Assembly (NCBI RefSeq): GCF_002163755.1
Contig: NZ_CP015864.1
Location: 1,612,001 to 1,676,000 of the forward strand
Direction: 5' to 3'
DNA from: Vibrio campbellii CAIM 519 = NBRC 15631 = ATCC 25920
Lineage (GTDB): Bacteria > Pseudomonadota > Gammaproteobacteria > Enterobacterales > Vibrionaceae
Length of the DNA stretch: 64,000 nt
Under the pieces are notes generated by a model, which ran no database searches, was not told the origin of the DNA, and saw only the letters and a list, made by a program, of their open reading frames with translations. The translations under genes and the position numbers were made by a program. The number at the start of each line of letters is the position of its first letter. The stretch's first letter is position 1. Of the stretch, positions 1-7,704 are shown piece after piece.

Positions 1-477
1 CATGCCAAGGATTTTGTTTCCTATATAAGGCACATTTAGTTTCTTTATCACTGACTTTGAGCGTTGATTCTCTGCTAAGTGCATCACACGAATACCGACG
101 AGTTCGAAATATGATTGAGCAAATTCAACTAGGGTTTTAGATGCTTCAAAAGCATAACCCTTTCCCCAGTATGGTACGCCAATCCAATATCCCAATGTAC
201 CGTACCCGTCTTCTATTCTTGGTAAACTCACCGCACCAAGCAGTTCTCCTGTGCTTCTCAATGTGATGGCATAGACGATACCTCTGCGCTCATAGAACAT
301 AGGGCCATGCCCATCTATCCAAGTTTTTGCCATTGGTGGTTCGTAAGGGTGTGGGATGTTAGCGGTCATATCTGCGATGATTTTTTCTCCAGCGAGCAAA
401 GCTACACGCTCACAATCGTTGTGATGAAATGGGCGAAGAATAAGTCGTTCGGTGAAGAGAGTGGGTTGTGCTGGCAT
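1..477 (-). CDS. GNAT acetyltransferase, RimJ/RimL type (3' end outside window)
   Basis: The complement strand from 477 reads 159 codons without a stop and runs off the window edge. The N-terminus shows the TERLILRPF pattern of RimJ/RimL-type GNAT enzymes, and a later LGYWIGVPYWGKGYA stretch is the acetyl-CoA pyrophosphate-binding loop. These enzymes move an acetyl group from acetyl-CoA to an amine, often a protein N-terminus or a small molecule; the substrate here cannot be told. The ATG at 477 is preceded by GAGGT about 8 nt upstream. A 43-codon frame ends 13 nt upstream on the same strand, so the two may be co-transcribed. Confidence 0.85.
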   Translation of the reverse strand, partial: MPAQPTLFTERLILRPFHHNDCERVALLAGEKIIADMTANIPHPYEPPMAKTWIDGHGPMFYERRGIVYAITLRSTGELLGAVSLPRIEDGYGTLGYWIGVPYWGKGYAFEASKTLVEFAQSYFELVGIRVMHLAENQRSKSVIKKLNVPYIGNKILGM

Positions 478-489
478 CTTGGTTTTACC

Positions 490-621
490 TCACGGATTGG
501 GTGTACCAGACATCAAGATCTGGTCAGAAGTGGCATCAAAGTATCTTAAATCACTAAATGCGAATTGAACACCCGCTTCATTGGTTCTGGGTTGGGCACC
601 GCGAATCACGTTAAACATCAT
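490..621 (-). CDS. Short ORF of unknown function upstream of the acetyltransferase
   Basis: A 43-residue frame (MMFNVIRGAQPRTNEAG...) lies on the complement strand and ends 13 nt before the GNAT start. Its stop codon sits just upstream of the GNAT ribosome-binding site, as in coupled genes. The ATG ATG start has only a weak AAGA upstream. An in-frame TAG lies nine codons before the start, so it is not obviously the tail of a longer gene. No family is recognised. It could be a small real protein, a gene remnant or chance; composition looks protein-like. Confidence 0.3.
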   Translation of the reverse strand: MMFNVIRGAQPRTNEAGVQFAFSDLRYFDATSDQILMSGTPNP

Positions 622-1078
622 TCTTGAGGGAGCGACCGTGGGACACTACTAAGTCACGACTACTAACGCGCCAGGTGATGGGTTGATGAAGTCAGGTATG
701 TGTTTTGAAATTACATTCTGCACATGTAATTTGACCTGGTTAGGACATAATTCACACTGTAAATTGCTTAAATCCGTACAACGATCCCCTTATTTCTATT
801 CCACTTCCAACGTGTGCGGTTTCCTGTAGAGAAATGTAAAAATTAGCGCTCAACAATATGTAGTGTGTGATGGTTTATTGTATTGCATACATAGGTGTTA
901 TTTTTCATTGTTCGGTCCGAAAGCAGGCGGACTGACCAAGGTCGCAGTTTTCGGGCGCGTGTACGGGAATTTTTGGAGTTAGGACACAAAAAAGAGAAGG
1001 GGCTTTTTTATTGTGGAATTATTTTGAACAAAATATGTCAATTGTCAGTAGTAACGAAAAATACAGGGAGAGATTGTA
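622..1078. other. Intergenic region, no gene recognised
   Basis: About 460 bases with no convincing gene. A frame at 895-1107 exists but has no ribosome-binding site and overlaps the next gene. A short inverted repeat (GTCCG...CGGAC) lies near 915-932 without a T-tract. The region presumably holds the divergent promoters for the 490/477 genes and for the gene at 1079. Confidence 0.4.
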
Positions 1079-1327
1079 ATGCCGGATATCTATTGCTCAG
1101 CTTGTAGAAGAGCAACGCAGCACAAAGTGATCATGAAGCGTTGTGAACCAGAGCAAATCCAAACACTGACAGGGAAAGTGGTGAGCTTCACACAATTAAT
1201 GGCCAAGTTCGTAACTGGTGAACATTATTACGAGATGGAACCACAATTCTATTGTCGCTGTTGTAACCATCGCGCTATTGGTGAAGTGGTTCATCATCCA
1301 GCGCGACAGACATCAGCACTCATCTAA
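1079..1327 (+). CDS. Small zinc-ribbon protein of unknown function
   Basis: This 82-aa protein has Cys pairs at 6/9 (CSAC) and 59/61/62 (CRCC), with another Cys at 22. The pattern suggests one zinc ribbon with knuckles at both ends and a helical middle. A GGGAGA ribosome-binding site sits about 6 nt before the ATG. Such mini-ribbons often bind nucleic acid or proteins, but no partner can be read here. The gene stands alone, convergent with the 55-aa gene that ends at 1335. Function unknown. Confidence 0.6.
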   Translation: MPDIYCSACRRATQHKVIMKRCEPEQIQTLTGKVVSFTQLMAKFVTGEHYYEMEPQFYCRCCNHRAIGEVVHHPARQTSALI

Positions 1328-1334
1328 TCTGCGT

Positions 1335-1502
1335 TTACGCAGCCAGCTCTTTTTCTGTTGCGAAAGGTAATCCATCGATCATGACTGGCCAGCCATAAGA
1401 GGCATATTCAGACGCCAGTGATTTTGCGACTTCGTGCGAAACGTTCGTGTACGTCCATTTACCAACACCAAACGGCTTATAAGCGAGTTGTAGGGTTAAC
1501 AT
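1335..1502 (-). CDS. Hypothetical 55-aa protein
   Basis: This reads MLTLQLAYKPFGVGKW... on the complement strand. The start at 1502 is preferred over the longer frame to 1529 because a GAGGAG ribosome-binding site lies 5-6 nt upstream of it. The product is small and soluble, with no signal peptide or membrane segment, and has aromatic and Gly-Trp motifs. No family is recognised. It is transcribed divergently from the Lrp-type regulator at 1838. Confidence 0.55.
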   Translation of the reverse strand: MLTLQLAYKPFGVGKWTYTNVSHEVAKSLASEYASYGWPVMIDGLPFATEKELAA

Positions 1503-1837
1503 TGTGATCTCCTCAAGATTTTCTATCAAGATTTTTTACCATTATCGCCTTACTATTTGGCTCACTTCTTTTCTTTAAGGCTCATGTTATTCTCTTCAAA
1601 GTTCATCACTCCATTTTTTTGTTAACAAATTTGTCTAATAAATAAATTTATCCATATTGAGTAATTTATTTATAAATTATATGTATGAGTGTTTTTATTT
1701 TTGGAACGTTTAGTGTTTTTTTTGTGCTGGCAATCGTTAAACTCATATTGGTCTCACACGTTGTATATTTCACTATTTGCAAACTTAATAGTTACTATTA
1801 ATCTGGTGGCTCCTGAGTTGTTACAAGGATGTGGTTA
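1503..1837. other. AT-rich divergent promoter region
   Basis: About 335 bases, strongly AT-rich around 1620-1720, between the divergent 55-aa gene and the Lrp-family gene. No coding frame is supported. It contains the palindrome listed separately at 1785-1801. Confidence 0.5.
1785..1801. promoter_or_regulatory. Perfect 17-bp palindrome upstream of the Lrp-family gene
   Basis: TTAATAGT-T-ACTATTAA is a perfect inverted repeat with a one-base centre, about 36 bp before the regulator start at 1838. Lrp/AsnC proteins bind AT-rich palindromes of about 15 bp and usually repress their own genes. An autoregulatory operator is therefore the likely reading; binding is inferred. Confidence 0.45.
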
Positions 1838-2314
1838 ATGAGTTATCAACTAGATAGAATTGATTTACAAATTTTGAGAGTGTTGCATTCTCGAGGGCGA
1901 ATTCCAGTGGTGGAATTAGCAAAGCAAGTGAACTTGACCACATCACCATGCTCTGAACGCGTAAAGAGACTGGAGAAAGAAGGCTACATAAATGGCTATC
2001 ACGCAGAGCTCAATGCAGAGAAGCTTGGCCTAGATGTACAGGTGTTTATTCATATTCGTCTTGACCAAACCAGCTTCTCGATTTTCGAGAAATTTGCCAA
2101 AGCGGCAGAGCTCATGCCTGAAATTGAAGAGTGTTATTCGTTGTCAGGTGATTTCGACACCATGATTAAAGTTCGAGTAAAGAACATGAAGGCTTATCAG
2201 GAATTTATGTCGAGTAAGCTTGGGACACTACCGGGCGTGATCCAAACTCGAAGTGAAGTGGTTATCGAAGAACATAAGACGGGATTTGGTGTGAACCCTG
2301 AATTACTCGGTTAA
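1838..2314 (+). CDS. Lrp/AsnC family transcriptional regulator
   Basis: The protein is about 158 aa, the usual length for the family. An N-terminal winged helix-turn-helix (about residues 5-55, with TTSPCSERVKRLEKEG as recognition helix) is followed by the alpha-beta RAM/AsnC ligand-binding and oligomerisation domain (about 65-150). The ATG at 1838 is chosen over one at 1829 because AAGG at 1825-1828 is better spaced for it. Family members sense amino acids and act as dimers or octamers. The gene stands alone, so its target is probably itself or a distant locus. Confidence 0.88.
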   Translation: MSYQLDRIDLQILRVLHSRGRIPVVELAKQVNLTTSPCSERVKRLEKEGYINGYHAELNAEKLGLDVQVFIHIRLDQTSFSIFEKFAKAAELMPEIEECYSLSGDFDTMIKVRVKNMKAYQEFMSSKLGTLPGVIQTRSEVVIEEHKTGFGVNPELLG

Positions 2315-2343
2315 TACGAGTGGGGATACGTCGATATCAGACA

Positions 2344-2371
2344 CAAAAAAGGAGCCATGAGGCTCCTTTCG
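2344..2371 (-). terminator. Rho-independent terminator
   Basis: AAGGAGCC / GGCTCCTT stem with an ATGA loop. The run of six T lies on the complement-strand side, so it chiefly ends the DUF445 gene. The + side (CTTTCG) is weaker. Confidence 0.75.
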
Positions 2372-2394
2372 TATATCAAGTTCTGGTTAGTTTT

Positions 2395-3102
2395 TTATGC
2401 GCTTACGAATGTGGTTAGTACACCGATAAGGCCACCAAACACACCGCCCCAAACCACGAGCCAACCAAGGTGCTCTTTAATCATCTTCTGCACGATTTCT
2501 TTAACCAAAGCGGGTGTCAGCTCACTCAGGCGCTGGTCAATGATGCTTTCAATGTTCTGCTTGATTTCATCCATCATTGCAGGCGATTCCATTTGCTCTT
2601 TTAGTGCTTCCTTAATGGTGTCGCTCTTGCTTAGCTCAATAATCGACTCTTGCATCTTTTCCACGAACGGTTGGCGCATGGGTTGCAGTGCTTCTGCACC
2701 GCCAAACATTGCAAGCATGCCACCAAACTGAGAGCCTTCGATGACTTCGACCAATGAATCAAAGGCTGGGTTTAAATCGACTTTCTTGATCACAGGCTCA
2801 AGGTTAATTTTCATGCCGCCTGCCATTTCTTTATTTAGGAAACGGTCGATGTTTGCTTCAGTAAAGAATTGCTCCATCATCAAGTTTTTGACGGCCAATT
2901 TAAATTCTTCAAAACGTGCTGGAATGACGCCTGATCCGTATAAGCCGGGTACTTTTTCAAATAGCATATGAATGGCTAGCCAGTTAGTGATAGCGCCAGA
3001 AAAAGCGAAAAGACCCGCGTACCAAAGGTAATCATTTTGAATGTGATATCCCGCACCCATCATGGCGATAGCAAGGATATTAGTCAGCAAACTTTTGTTC
3101 AT
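2395..3102 (-). CDS. DUF445 family inner-membrane protein
   Basis: This 235-aa protein matches DUF445: an N-terminal hydrophobic pair (about residues 5-50, including NWLAIHMLFEKVPGLYGSG), a long soluble helical middle with PARFEEFK and EQFFTEANIDRF motifs, and a C-terminal membrane segment (about 213-233). The NWLA...F-P...G-G-PA pattern is characteristic of the family. Function is unknown; the topology suggests an inner-membrane anchor with a coiled, amphipathic domain. It is monocistronic, convergent with the Lrp gene, and ends in the terminator at 2344-2371. Confidence 0.8.
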   Translation of the reverse strand: MNKSLLTNILAIAMMGAGYHIQNDYLWYAGLFAFSGAITNWLAIHMLFEKVPGLYGSGVIPARFEEFKLAVKNLMMEQFFTEANIDRFLNKEMAGGMKINLEPVIKKVDLNPAFDSLVEVIEGSQFGGMLAMFGGAEALQPMRQPFVEKMQESIIELSKSDTIKEALKEQMESPAMMDEIKQNIESIIDQRLSELTPALVKEIVQKMIKEHLGWLVVWGGVFGGLIGVLTTFVSA

Positions 3103-3221
3103 AGTGACCGATTATTTATGAATTGATGAAGAATAAGTGGGCATGATTTTATACCTAAGCGATAGGTAGATGCTAGGTTGAGCTCACTTGGATTTATTTG
3201 GGTAGGGAGAATTGGAATGCG

Positions 3222-3253
3222 CCAAAAAACAAAACCCGACAATCATTGTCGGG
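3222..3253 (-). terminator. Rho-independent terminator
   Basis: CCCGACAAT / ATTGTCGGG palindrome followed on the complement strand by TTTTGTTTTTT. It lies about 50 nt beyond the stop of the 38-aa zinc-ribbon gene, which supports that gene being transcribed. Confidence 0.75.
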
Positions 3254-3299
3254 CCACTGCTTTTTCTTAGAAACTCTAAGATTATTTTTTATTGTGCTT

Positions 3300-3416
3300 T
3301 TAGAAGCGGAAGACCTTACGGCAAAGTTGGCATTTCCAGCGCTCTGAGTAGCCGAATAATTTATCCGCCCAACTTTGTTTTACTTGTACGATCTGCATTG
3401 AACCACATTTACACAT
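3300..3416 (-). CDS. 38-aa zinc-ribbon microprotein
   Basis: A complete 38-codon frame on the complement strand begins MCKCGSMQIVQVK and ends KCQLCRKVFRF-stop. Cys2 and Cys4 (C-x-C) and Cys29 and Cys32 (C-x2-C) would make a single compact zinc ribbon. AAGG lies about 9 nt before the ATG, a good terminator follows, and a near-consensus CRP site lies about 200 bp upstream. Those three signals make a real gene likely despite its size. The RWKCQLCRKVF ending resembles DNA-binding or insertion-sequence-type ribbons, but no function can be assigned. Confidence 0.6.
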   Translation of the reverse strand: MCKCGSMQIVQVKQSWADKLFGYSERWKCQLCRKVFRF

Positions 3417-3681
3417 AAGCTAATTACCTTATTATTAGATTAATAACTAAGCCATCAATTGAGTATAGCTGTTTCTCAAAAAGTGAAATTACAAATGAAT
3501 CCAGCTTGCTACTCTGCGTTGTGTCCACTGCTAACGATTACGCAACGGGGCGCTATACTACCAGAAATTTTGTGACTTGCATCAATAAAAGTGTTTCATA
3601 AGTGAGTTTTTTAGTGATCTTGATCACTAAATGTGTGTGGTGAAATATTGGATGGCTTAAGTGGATATAGCAAAATCGTAG
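3417..3681. other. Long leader region of the 38-aa gene
   Basis: About 265 bases without a gene. On the complement strand a TATAGC-like -10 lies near 3552-3557, and the CRP-like site near 3620 could act from upstream of it. The transcript would then have a leader of more than 100 nt, long enough to hold an RNA element. Confidence 0.35.
3611..3630. promoter_or_regulatory. Near-consensus CRP (cAMP receptor protein) binding site
   Basis: TTAGTGATC-TT-GATCACTAA is a symmetric site with 9-bp arms and the GTGA-N6-TCAC core of CRP. It differs from the ideal TGTGATCTAGATCACA only at the outermost T/A pair and the centre. The GTGAT-N4-ATCAC core also resembles FNR sites (TTGAT-N4-ATCAA), but the outer bases favour CRP. 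The only gene suitably placed is the 38-aa zinc-ribbon gene on the complement strand. Confidence 0.55.
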
Positions 3682-3710
3682 AAAAAACGGCGCTTAGAGC
3701 GCCGTTTTTT
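3682..3710. terminator. Bidirectional rho-independent terminator after the ABC exporter gene
   Basis: CGGCGC-TTAGA-GCGCCG stem flanked by six A on one side and six T on the other. It ends the ABC transporter gene transcribed on the complement strand. Confidence 0.85.
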
Positions 3711-3736
3711 GGGGTATTTATTGGTATTGAAGCGCA

Positions 3737-5575
3737 TTAACTCTCTAACTCTTCACCAAGGAAACCACCCGTTTGGTGTGCCCAAAGCTGTGCATAAATG
3801 CCGTTGTTGGCAATAAGCTCTTTGTGCGTGCCTTGCTCCACGATGTTGCCTTTATCAAGCACAATCAAGCGATCCATCTGCGCAATGGTCGACAAACGGT
3901 GTGCAATGGCGATAACCGTTTTACCTTGCATTAGCTCGTTCAAGCTTTCTTGAATGGCCGCTTCAACTTCCGAATCCAGTGCTGAAGTCGCTTCATCAAG
4001 CACCAGTAAAGGTGCGTCTTTTAGCAGCACGCGTGAAATCGCAATACGCTGACGTTGGCCGCCAGACAGCTTCACACCACGCTCACCCACTTGTGCGTCG
4101 TAACCCACGTTGCCGAACGGGTCGGTTAGGGTTTCGATAAACTCGTGTGCGTGCGCTTGCTTGGTCGCTTTAATCAGGTCTTCTTCACTTGCATCTGGAT
4201 TGCCATACAAGATGTTATCGCGGATTGAGCGATGCAGCAGGGACGTATCTTGTGTCACCATACCAATCTTCGAGCGCAAAGAATCTTGCGTGACGCTTGA
4301 GATTTCTTGCCCATCAATCTTGATGCTGCCTTCTTCCACATCGTGGAAACGCAATAACAAGTTCACTAAGGTTGATTTACCTGCGCCAGAGCGCCCAACT
4401 AAGCCCACTTTCTCACCCGGTTTTATATTAAGGTCGAGGTTGTTAATCACGCCTTTTTTCTCACCATAATGGAAGCTCACGTTGTCGAAGTGAATACCGC
4501 CTTTAGGCACTTGCAGATCTTTCGCATCGGCTTTGTCTTTGATGTCGATAGGTTTAGACAGCGTCTTCATTCCATCTACGACGGTACCCAAGTTTTCAAA
4601 TAGGGCACCGACTTCCCACATAATCCACATCGACATGCCGTTGATACGCAAAGCTAAGCTGACAGCAATCGCAATCGCACCAACGCTAATCGCGCTGTCC
4701 AGCCACAAATAAATCGACAGCGCAGCCACCGAGAACACCAATAGATAGTTGGAGATCTCTACTGCTACATCGAAGCCGGTCACCAAGCGCATTTGGCGAT
4801 ACACAGTACTCAAGAAGCCTTTCATGCCTTCTTCGGCGTACTCGGTCTCTCGTTTACTGTGCGAGAACAGCTTAACGGTTTGAATGTTGGTGTAGCTGTC
4901 TACAATGCGACCTGTCATGGTTGAACGTGCATCTGCTTGCTCGGTAGCCACGGCCTTTAGTTTCGGAACGAAGTGGATCTGAATCGCGATGTACGCCATT
5001 AGCCAAACCAACATAGGAATCATCAAACGCCAGTCAGCGGCGGCCAACATCACGATGATGCTGGTGAAGTAAACCAAGACGTAGACGAAAACATCCATCG
5101 TCTTCATGACGGTTTCTCGCACCGCCAGAGAGGTTTGCATCACCTTAGTGGCAACGCGACCTGCAAAATCATCCTGATAGAAGTTCAGACTTTGATTGAG
5201 CAAGTAACGGTGCGCAAGCCAGCGAACCGACATTGGGTAGTTACCCAGCAGAGTTTGGTGGATCAGCAGTGAGTAAATCACCACCAAAATCGGCATGATA
5301 ACCAGCAGTAAGGTACCGTAGAAAATAAGGTCTGCTTTGTTGTCTTGCAAAAAGGTTTCTGGGTTGCTGGTGGACAGCCAATCAACCAATTGACCCATGG
5401 CACCAAACAGAGAGACTTCTACGATAGCCACAATCGTCGACATGATCGACATAATGATCAGCGGTTTCTCAAAGCCGCGTGTGTAATGGCGTAAAAACGC
5501 AAAGATCCCCGCTGGGGGTTGGTCAGGCTGTGATTTGGGGAACGGCTCAGTAAAGCCTTCAAATCGTTTAAACAT
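3737..5575 (-). CDS. ABC exporter, fused permease and ATPase (MsbA/multidrug type)
   Basis: This 612-aa half-transporter has an N-terminal six-helix type I exporter domain (about residues 30-330) and a C-terminal nucleotide-binding domain (about 360-600). The ATPase shows Walker A (GLVGRSGAGKST), the signature LSGGQRQRIAISR, Walker B (LLVLDEATSALD) and the H-loop histidine (AIAHRLST). It should work as a homodimer in the inner membrane, exporting a lipid, drug or peptide; the substrate is not evident. Length fits the MsbA/LmrA class. It is monocistronic with its own terminator. Confidence 0.9.
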   Translation of the reverse strand: MFKRFEGFTEPFPKSQPDQPPAGIFAFLRHYTRGFEKPLIIMSIMSTIVAIVEVSLFGAMGQLVDWLSTSNPETFLQDNKADLIFYGTLLLVIMPILVVIYSLLIHQTLLGNYPMSVRWLAHRYLLNQSLNFYQDDFAGRVATKVMQTSLAVRETVMKTMDVFVYVLVYFTSIIVMLAAADWRLMIPMLVWLMAYIAIQIHFVPKLKAVATEQADARSTMTGRIVDSYTNIQTVKLFSHSKRETEYAEEGMKGFLSTVYRQMRLVTGFDVAVEISNYLLVFSVAALSIYLWLDSAISVGAIAIAVSLALRINGMSMWIMWEVGALFENLGTVVDGMKTLSKPIDIKDKADAKDLQVPKGGIHFDNVSFHYGEKKGVINNLDLNIKPGEKVGLVGRSGAGKSTLVNLLLRFHDVEEGSIKIDGQEISSVTQDSLRSKIGMVTQDTSLLHRSIRDNILYGNPDASEEDLIKATKQAHAHEFIETLTDPFGNVGYDAQVGERGVKLSGGQRQRIAISRVLLKDAPLLVLDEATSALDSEVEAAIQESLNELMQGKTVIAIAHRLSTIAQMDRLIVLDKGNIVEQGTHKELIANNGIYAQLWAHQTGGFLGEELES

Positions 5576-5981
5576 AACTCATCCTAAAGTTAATAGTTGC
5601 CATCTCAGTAATTGAATCCATCAATTCTTCCTGCCTTGGACGAAGCAGTTAATACCGAGTATGAGATAAGACATATTGTGGTCTGCTAGCCAGAAAAGCA
5701 GACGTTTTTGCGTATGTGTGAAAGGCGAAAAAATAGTCTAACCGATTGCTTTTTAAATGTAACTAGTTGGTTATAAAGAATTCGGTAGTGCATTATTCTT
5801 GAGATGACCATTCACACGTCACAAAACAGTAAATCGGCAAAGTGACAATAAAAAGTCGGGTTAATGGTGGCTTTTCCAGTAATTATTACTTCTGCGTGAG
5901 GGAATTATTATTAAAAACAGCAAAACTGAAGTTAACAATAAATTTACAATCTCATTATTCTAGTGAAAAGGAATGTATTGG
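5576..5981. other. Divergent promoter region
   Basis: About 400 bases between the ABC exporter and the CtlX-type gene, transcribed away from each other. A reading frame at 5842-6072 overlaps the real gene out of frame and has no ribosome-binding site. No operator was recognised. Confidence 0.4.
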
Positions 5982-6983
5982 ATGCTACTACACGAATCAG
6001 TGCCTCAGAATGCACATGGAAAAGAAGAAAGCACGCAAAGTGCTCTGCGTCATACCGCGAACTGCGTTGTGATGGTGCCGCCGAAAGAGTTTCGTTTTAA
6101 CGAAGAAACTGCGCAAGACAACGAGTTTCAACACCAAGTAGCGCTAACCCAAGAAGAAGTCTCACGTAATACCATGGCTGAATTTGTTACGATGGTTGAG
6201 ACCTTGCGAAACGAAGGCGTGCAAGTGGTTGAGTTTGATTACCCTCAATCTGACATCGCTACGCCAGATGCAGTGTTCCCGAATAACTGGTTTAGCACTA
6301 CCCCAGAAGGTACTTTGTATACCTTCCCGATGGCGTGTGAAAACCGTCAGCATGAAGTTCGCCCAGATGCGTTGGTCGCTGCATTAGCGCACGCGGGTCG
6401 TGAAGTGCATCAACAAGACTCACTGACCGAATATCTAGATGAAGAAGCCTATCTAGAAAGCACAGGCGTGATGGTGTTTGACCACTTGGATAAGACTGTT
6501 TATGCCGCGCTCTCGCAACGTTGTGATCGTCTGGTGTTAGAAGATTACGCCAAGCGCATTGGCTATGATCGCGTGATTTCTTTCCAAACCCGTCTGCCTT
6601 CTGGCGCACCGATTTACCACACCAACGTGATGATGGCAGTGGGTGAGCATTTCTGCGTGATTTGTGATGAAGTGATCCCTGAATTTGAACGCCGCTTTGT
6701 GCTTAAATCGTTGGCGAAAGACAAGCAGGTTATCTCGATTTCACTTGAGCAGATGAACCAGTTCTGCGGCAATATCCTGCAACTGGAAACGGTACGCGGC
6801 GATAAGGTCATTGCTATGTCTCAATCAGCTTACGATGCTTTCTCTCCAGCACAAAGAAATCAACTAGCGACACACGGTAAATTGCTGCCATTTGACGTTT
6901 CTACCATAGAATCGATCGGCGGTGGCTCTGTACGCTGCATGTTAGGTGAAGTCTTCCTACCAAGTTGTAAAGCTGTGTTATAA
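5982..6983 (+). CDS. ctlX: CtlX-type arginine deiminase-superfamily enzyme
   Basis: The protein is about 333 aa and soluble. It shows the guanidino-group-modifying fold motifs of the COG4874 (CtlX, citrulline hydrolase-like) family: an early MVPPKEFRFNEETAQDN block, VFPNNWFST, LESTGVMVFD, then YHTNVMMAVGEHFCVIC with the catalytic His, and GGGSVRCMLGE with the C-terminal nucleophile Cys. Such enzymes hydrolyse the ureido or guanidino group of citrulline-like substrates; the exact substrate is inferred from family membership. ATG 5982 is preferred to 5973 because AAGGA at 5968-5972 is better spaced. A terminator follows. Confidence 0.82.
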   Translation: MLLHESVPQNAHGKEESTQSALRHTANCVVMVPPKEFRFNEETAQDNEFQHQVALTQEEVSRNTMAEFVTMVETLRNEGVQVVEFDYPQSDIATPDAVFPNNWFSTTPEGTLYTFPMACENRQHEVRPDALVAALAHAGREVHQQDSLTEYLDEEAYLESTGVMVFDHLDKTVYAALSQRCDRLVLEDYAKRIGYDRVISFQTRLPSGAPIYHTNVMMAVGEHFCVICDEVIPEFERRFVLKSLAKDKQVISISLEQMNQFCGNILQLETVRGDKVIAMSQSAYDAFSPAQRNQLATHGKLLPFDVSTIESIGGGSVRCMLGEVFLPSCKAVL

Positions 6984-7002
6984 ACCAACTCTAATTTCCC
7001 CC

Positions 7003-7037
7003 AAAAAGCACCATGTTGAAAGATGTGGTGCTTTTTT
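7003..7037 (+). terminator. Rho-independent terminator after the CtlX-type gene
   Basis: AGCACCA / TGGTGCT stem followed by TTTTTT, about 25 nt after the stop codon at 6983. Confidence 0.75.
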
Positions 7038-7060
7038 ATGCCGTAGGTGAACAGATGACC

Positions 7061-7096
7061 ATAAAAATGCCACTCAACACTGAGTGGCATTTTTAT
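7061..7096. terminator. Bidirectional terminator, perfect 16-bp stem
   Basis: ATAAAAATGCCACTCA / TGAGTGGCATTTTTAT with an ACAC loop. It ends the small gene at 7119-7295 on the complement strand and backs up the terminator of the CtlX-type gene. Confidence 0.85.
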
Positions 7097-7118
7097 ACGT
7101 CGTTTTTTCTAAGATTGT

Positions 7119-7295
7119 TTAGACCGAAGTAACCAACTCTCTTTCATGAGAGTGTTCTTGGTTATCATGACAGCAGTGACTGTGGTGGTCCTCGTAGCCG
7201 TCGTAAGCACATTCGCCGATGTTATTTCTTGGACAGATGAAATAATTGCTGCGATCAATCATCTCGGTTTGACAAACTGGACAGTATTTTTCCAT
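7119..7295 (-). CDS. Small His/Cys-rich zinc-ribbon protein
   Basis: This is a 58-aa protein starting MEKYCPVCQTEM. C-P-V-C and a later FICPRNNIGEC pair form a treble-clef or ribbon-like site. A His/Cys-rich tail (DHHSHCCHDNQEHSH) could bind more metal. The start at 7295 is chosen because GGGAGG lies 5 nt upstream; a longer frame to 7310 has none. It is monocistronic with a strong terminator. A metal-binding or metal-storage role is only a guess from composition. Confidence 0.6.
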   Translation of the reverse strand: MEKYCPVCQTEMIDRSNYFICPRNNIGECAYDGYEDHHSHCCHDNQEHSHERELVTSV

Positions 7296-7704
7296 TACAA
7301 CCTCCCACAATAGCGATTGAGAATTTCGTCCGTAGACACGAGTTCAAGAGTAATTTTAGACCCTAGATTATGACCGTGGTGTGAAGGTTTTATGTGTGGA
7401 TCAGCCCGCTTAACGAGTCTTGACAAAACTCTGACGAAATGAAACTAAATGCGCATTGCAAGGTGCTTGTTAGGCTTATGATTTCAAAAGAAAAGCAATA
7501 ATTTCTCCATGCTTTGTTTACTCTATGCTTGGCTGTATTCCCCTATATTTTTTCAGCAACTTTTCGAAGCCATGTCACAAAAGGTAACCGTCTAGCTATC
7601 TCAATGATTATTGCCGGTCTTCAAACCGTGGACTCATTTAGCTCTAAGCTTTTTGTGTTCACGTCATGAAAAAGTAGTCAACCTCAAGCTATCAACAAAG
7701 GGCG
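7296..7704. other. Intergenic region, nothing recognised
   Basis: About 410 bases. It should contain the promoter of the small gene starting at 7295. A TTGACA hexamer occurs near 7420 on the + strand but leads to no gene. No hairpin with a T-tract was seen for the LysR gene ending at 7705. Confidence 0.35.

Noticed and set aside
895..1107. 70-aa frame overlapping the 82-aa zinc-ribbon gene
   Set aside because: No ribosome-binding site, and it runs into a well-supported gene in a different frame.
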